Assembly: GCA_047630175.1 (NCBI GenBank)
Contig: JBLHVI010000003.1
Location: forward strand, 1 to 64,000
Source of the DNA: UBA4582 sp047630175
Lineage (GTDB): Bacteria > Pseudomonadota > Gammaproteobacteria > Pseudomonadales > Azotimanducaceae
Direction: 5' to 3'
Length of the DNA: 64,000 nt
A model generated the notes under the pieces. It searched no databases and had not been told where the DNA came from. It saw nothing but the letters and a program-made list of their open reading frames with translations. Positions 63,290 through 64,000 of the stretch are shown piece after piece (the stretch's first letter is position 1; every line of letters starts with the position of its first letter). Position numbers and translations under genes: made by a program.

Positions 63290-64000
63290 GTGAGTGGAAA
63301 TGAAGCACGCATGCAGGCGATTTACCAAATTACTAATCGAGAACCCGTGGAGGTTTTATCGCCGGGGCAGTTGAGTGATCTCTGGGCGTGCGACGTATTT
63401 AATCTGGCGAAGATGGAAGAGTCGCTGTCGAAGTCTGCTTTCAAAGAATTTAAGAAAACCATGCATACGGGTTCTGTGTTGGATGCAGCCACTGCAGACA
63501 TGGTTGCCGCCGCGATGAAAACCTGGGCCATGTCGAAGGGCGTAAAATTCTTCTCTCACATCTTCTATCCGATGACCAACGCTACCGCTGAGAAACATGA
63601 TGCGTTTATCATCACAAACTCCGATGGCGGGGCGATCAGCACTTTTACCGGTAGTCTACTAATCAAGGGTGAACCGGATGGTTCATCTTTCCCAAACGGC
63701 AGCCTGCGAACCACTAACGCGGCGCGTGGTTACACCGCTTGGGACCCGACCAGTCCTGCTTACATTATGCATACTGCTAATGGTTCAACGTTGATGATCC
63801 CTAGTGTTTTTATGGCTTGGACCGGTGAGTCGTTAGACAAAAAGATTCCCTTGCTGCGCTCTAACGCCGCGATGAATAGTGCAGCGCAGAAAGTCCTACG
63901 TTTGATGGGTGAAACGGACATTGCCACGTTGAACTCAAGCTGTGGCGCAGAGCAAGAGTACTTTCTGATCGACATGAATTTCGCCAATGCCCGACCCGAT
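63290..64000 (+). CDS. glnN: Glutamine synthetase type III (N-terminal part)
   Basis: The first 237 residues are in the window; the gene runs off the right edge. The residues match the GSIII N-terminal domain: WACDVFNLAKMEESLS, then KGVKFFSHIFYPMTNATAEKHDAF, LIKGEPDGSSFPNGSLR, AARGYTAWDPTSPAYI, and the CGAEQEYFLID start of the catalytic domain. Start is GTG 63290, preceded by AAGGAAG. GSIII enzymes are dodecamers of about 700 residues, best known from Bacteroidetes and cyanobacteria and uncommon in gammaproteobacteria. Confidence 0.93.
   Translation, partial: MSGNEARMQAIYQITNREPVEVLSPGQLSDLWACDVFNLAKMEESLSKSAFKEFKKTMHTGSVLDAATADMVAAAMKTWAMSKGVKFFSHIFYPMTNATAEKHDAFIITNSDGGAISTFTGSLLIKGEPDGSSFPNGSLRTTNAARGYTAWDPTSPAYIMHTANGSTLMIPSVFMAWTGESLDKKIPLLRSNAAMNSAAQKVLRLMGETDIATLNSSCGAEQEYFLIDMNFANARPD

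Noticed and set aside
1..64000. CRISPR array, rRNA operon, insertion sequence or prophage
   Set aside because: I saw no regular spacer-separated repeats, no rRNA sequence, no transposase or integrase frame and no phage structural genes.

Overview
The window is chromosomal DNA from a gammaproteobacterium. The strongest evidence is the gene order iscR-iscS-iscU-iscA-hscB-hscA-fdx-iscX-ndk-rlmN-pilF-rodZ-ispG-hisS-yfgM-bamB-der (11.4-26.9 kb), which is the Pseudomonas-like arrangement. It is preceded by queA-tgt-yajC-secD-secF and a suhB/trmJ divergent pair. A Coq7-type ubiquinone hydroxylase, a tandem-domain HxlR regulator, DUF1592/DUF1552 proteins, a carotenoid oxygenase and a type III glutamine synthetase suggest an environmental, probably marine, aerobic heterotroph. 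Genus or family cannot be fixed from the sequence alone.

Layout. (1) 1-3.1 kb is accessory DNA: the tail of an unknown gene, a stub of a small membrane protein and a TIR-TolB-like-TPR protein, ending at the 3' end of a tRNA-Leu(CAA) gene. (2) 3.4-9.4 kb: a PilZ protein, queuosine genes (queA, tgt) and the SecDF-YajC accessory translocase. (3) 9.5-17.2 kb: suhB, trmJ and the complete ISC iron-sulfur operon, with two type 1 IscR sites upstream and a perfect 13-bp hairpin between iscA and hscB. (4) 17.6-26.9 kb: ndk to der, a tightly packed set for tRNA/rRNA modification, type IV pilus assembly, cell shape, isoprenoid synthesis and outer-membrane assembly. (5) 26.9-31.0 kb: a LytM/M23 peptidase overlapping xseA, divergent from guaA. 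(6) 31.2-37.4 kb: redox genes (aldo/keto reductase, SDR, CIA30-like), a Tat-exported Acg-family flavoprotein with a MarR gene downstream, then ubiG-coq7-DUF3081. (7) 37.7-41.6 kb: thiolase and carotenoid oxygenase, divergent from a double HxlR regulator. (8) 42-47.7 kb: a multidomain haem protein (DUF1587/1595/1592/1588/1585), a Tat-exported DUF1552 protein, an ankyrin protein and a class II c-type cytochrome, packed with overlaps. (9) 47.7-52.2 kb: an RND pump and its adaptor, with a perfect 12-bp-arm palindrome in the leader. (10) 52.8-59.0 kb, minus strand: a caspase-fold peptidase, a divergent Lgt, a PEGA/CsgG-like lipoprotein, a second lipoprotein and a collagen-like/beta-helix surface protein. 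(11) 59.4-64.0 kb: a sensor kinase/LuxR regulator pair, a TauD-type dioxygenase and the start of glnN.

Regions 2-5 are housekeeping. The less ordinary material is the TIR-TPR protein beside tRNA-Leu, the double HxlR regulator with its carotenoid oxygenase-thiolase pair, the DUF1592-DUF1552-ankyrin-cytochrome operon, and the caspase-Lgt-lipoprotein-collagen cluster. The last two are the best candidates for undescribed systems. All functional links within them are inference from gene order.
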